In this document: one piece after another, positions 63,037 through 64,000 of the stretch
How positions within the stretch are numbered: position 1 is the stretch's first letter
How the letters are laid out: every line of letters starts with the position of its first letter
Assembly (NCBI RefSeq): GCF_018449775.1
Contig: NZ_JAAVVB010000003.1
Coordinates: forward strand, 310,001 to 374,000
Direction: 5' to 3'
DNA length: 64,000 bases
DNA from: Mucilaginibacter sp. dw_454
GTDB taxonomy: Bacteria > Bacteroidota > Bacteroidia > Sphingobacteriales > Sphingobacteriaceae
Translations under genes and position numbers: made by a program
The notes under the pieces: model-generated
The model's input: only the letters and a program-made list of their open reading frames with translations
Database searches by the model: none
What the model was told of the DNA's origin: nothing

Positions 63037-64000
63037 ATGTCAGATAAAAGAGTTAGAGTAAGATTTGCGCCAAGCCCAACCGGTGGCTTGCATTTAGGCG
63101 GTGTGCGTACCGCATTGTTCAATTACCTGTTCGCCAAAAAACATAATGGCGATTTTATATTAAGGATAGAAGACACCGACCAAACCCGTTTTGTTGAAGG
63201 TGCCGAACAATATATTATTGACTGCCTGAACTGGTGCGGCATTACGCCCGATGAAAGCCCGGTTACTCCCGGCCAGTATGCGCCATATCGCCAAAGCGAA
63301 CGCAAAAGCCTTTATCGCCAATATGCCGAGCAGTTGGTAATGCAGGGCCATGCTTACTACGCTTTTGACACTGCCGAGGAACTGGACAAAAATCGCAAAG
63401 AGATCCCTAATTTTCAATATGGGCAGGTTTATCGCGATGGTTTGCGTAACTCTTTGTCGCTGCCACAGCATGAGGTTGATCAATTATTGGCCGATCATAC
63501 CCCGCATGTTATCCGCATAAAAATTCCGGCCGACCAAAGCGTTAGCTTTACAGACATGATTCGTGGCCGCGTTAGTTTTGAAACTAATACGGTTGATGAT
63601 AAAGTTTTATTAAAGGCCGATGGTATGCCTACCTACCATTTGGCTGTTGTGGTTGATGATTATTTGATGAAGATCTCGCACGCTTTTCGCGGCGAGGAAT
63701 GGTTACCATCGGCACCCGTACATTTATTATTGTGGGAATATTTGGGCTGGAAAGCCGATATGCCGCAATGGGCACACTTGCCGTTGATATTAAAACCCGA
63801 TGGACACGGCAAACTAAGCAAACGCGATGGCGCCCGTTTAGGCTTCCCGGTATTTGCGCTAGATTGGGAAGGCAGTCCCGGCTTTAGTGGAATGGGCTTT
63901 TTGCCTGAGGCATTTGTAAATTTTTTGGCGACGCTGGGCTGGAACGACGGGTCAGGCCAGGAGATTTATACGCTTGAAGAGTTAGTTGGCAAGTTTTCTA
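63037..64000 (+). CDS. gltX: Glutamyl-tRNA synthetase (3' end outside window)
   Basis: Cytosolic class I aminoacyl-tRNA synthetase that charges tRNA-Glu. The frame begins MSDKRVRVRFAPSPTGGLHL, where the HIGH equivalent is HLGG (residues 19-22). It continues through FILRIEDTDQTR, FTDMIRGRVSF, and LADGMPTYHLAVVVDD-type sequence to the KMSKS equivalent KLSKR (259-263). The window ends after 321 codons, so about a third of the usual 500 residues, the anticodon-binding part, is missing. The ATG fits the standard start. Identity is secure. Confidence 0.96.
   Translation, partial: MSDKRVRVRFAPSPTGGLHLGGVRTALFNYLFAKKHNGDFILRIEDTDQTRFVEGAEQYIIDCLNWCGITPDESPVTPGQYAPYRQSERKSLYRQYAEQLVMQGHAYYAFDTAEELDKNRKEIPNFQYGQVYRDGLRNSLSLPQHEVDQLLADHTPHVIRIKIPADQSVSFTDMIRGRVSFETNTVDDKVLLKADGMPTYHLAVVVDDYLMKISHAFRGEEWLPSAPVHLLLWEYLGWKADMPQWAHLPLILKPDGHGKLSKRDGARLGFPVFALDWEGSPGFSGMGFLPEAFVNFLATLGWNDGSGQEIYTLEELVGKFS

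Overview
The window looks like chromosomal DNA of a Bacteroidota, most likely family Sphingobacteriaceae and perhaps Mucilaginibacter or a relative. The genus is inferred from remembered gene content, not from a search. Supporting signs are three cell-surface proteins with type IX secretion (T9SS) C-terminal sorting domains, several DUF4097 and DUF4136 proteins, SSF symporter and PnuC genes of Bacteroidota type, promoters matching the Bacteroidota consensus TAnnTTTG, no clear Shine-Dalgarno sites before most genes, and many hairpin repeats between genes. No rRNA, tRNA, CRISPR array, prophage or intact insertion sequence was seen.

1-8.7 kb: partial pgi, a small unknown protein, prfB with its +1 programmed frameshift, a structured intergenic stretch, a small membrane protein, two tandem secreted alpha/beta hydrolases, a universal stress protein, a phosphoserine phosphatase fused to a SerA-like domain lacking its NAD-binding part, and a DUF4136 lipoprotein. 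8.9-25 kb: a surface-protein block. It holds a 2391-residue protein with nine Ig-like repeats, a PID-CTERM-like small protein and a 1222-residue protein, all on the minus strand, then a divergent subtilisin-like T9SS protease and an outer-membrane beta-barrel protein. 25-37 kb: MarR regulator, two FKBP-type lipoproteins, photolyase, TIGR01777 epimerase, SNF2 helicase, dapF, an HtrA/Deg protease and an RlmI-type rRNA methyltransferase. 37-41.3 kb: a quinoprotein dehydrogenase with a cytochrome c domain, a secreted sugar-isomerase-like TIM barrel and an AraC regulator, which look like a small sugar-oxidation locus.

41.4-60.4 kb is dominated by regulation at the envelope. Three ECF sigma factor/anti-sigma pairs lie within 19 kb, and two are followed by DUF4097 exported proteins. 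Between them are a nicotinamide-riboside salvage pair (pnuC plus NadR-like kinase), a TetR-tolC-emrA-emrB efflux operon with two palindromic operator candidates, a large secreted PIG-L deacetylase and a three-gene SSF symporter operon containing a 41-codon overlapping gene. 60.5-64 kb: DUF6249 protein, DinB-family protein, orphan histidine kinase and the start of gltX.

Intergenic space is unusually patterned. At least five families of inverted repeat recur. One GC-rich family sits flush against stop codons of several genes and probably serves as a terminator. Several genes carry a TAnnTTTG box so close to the ATG that the mRNA should be leaderless or nearly so.
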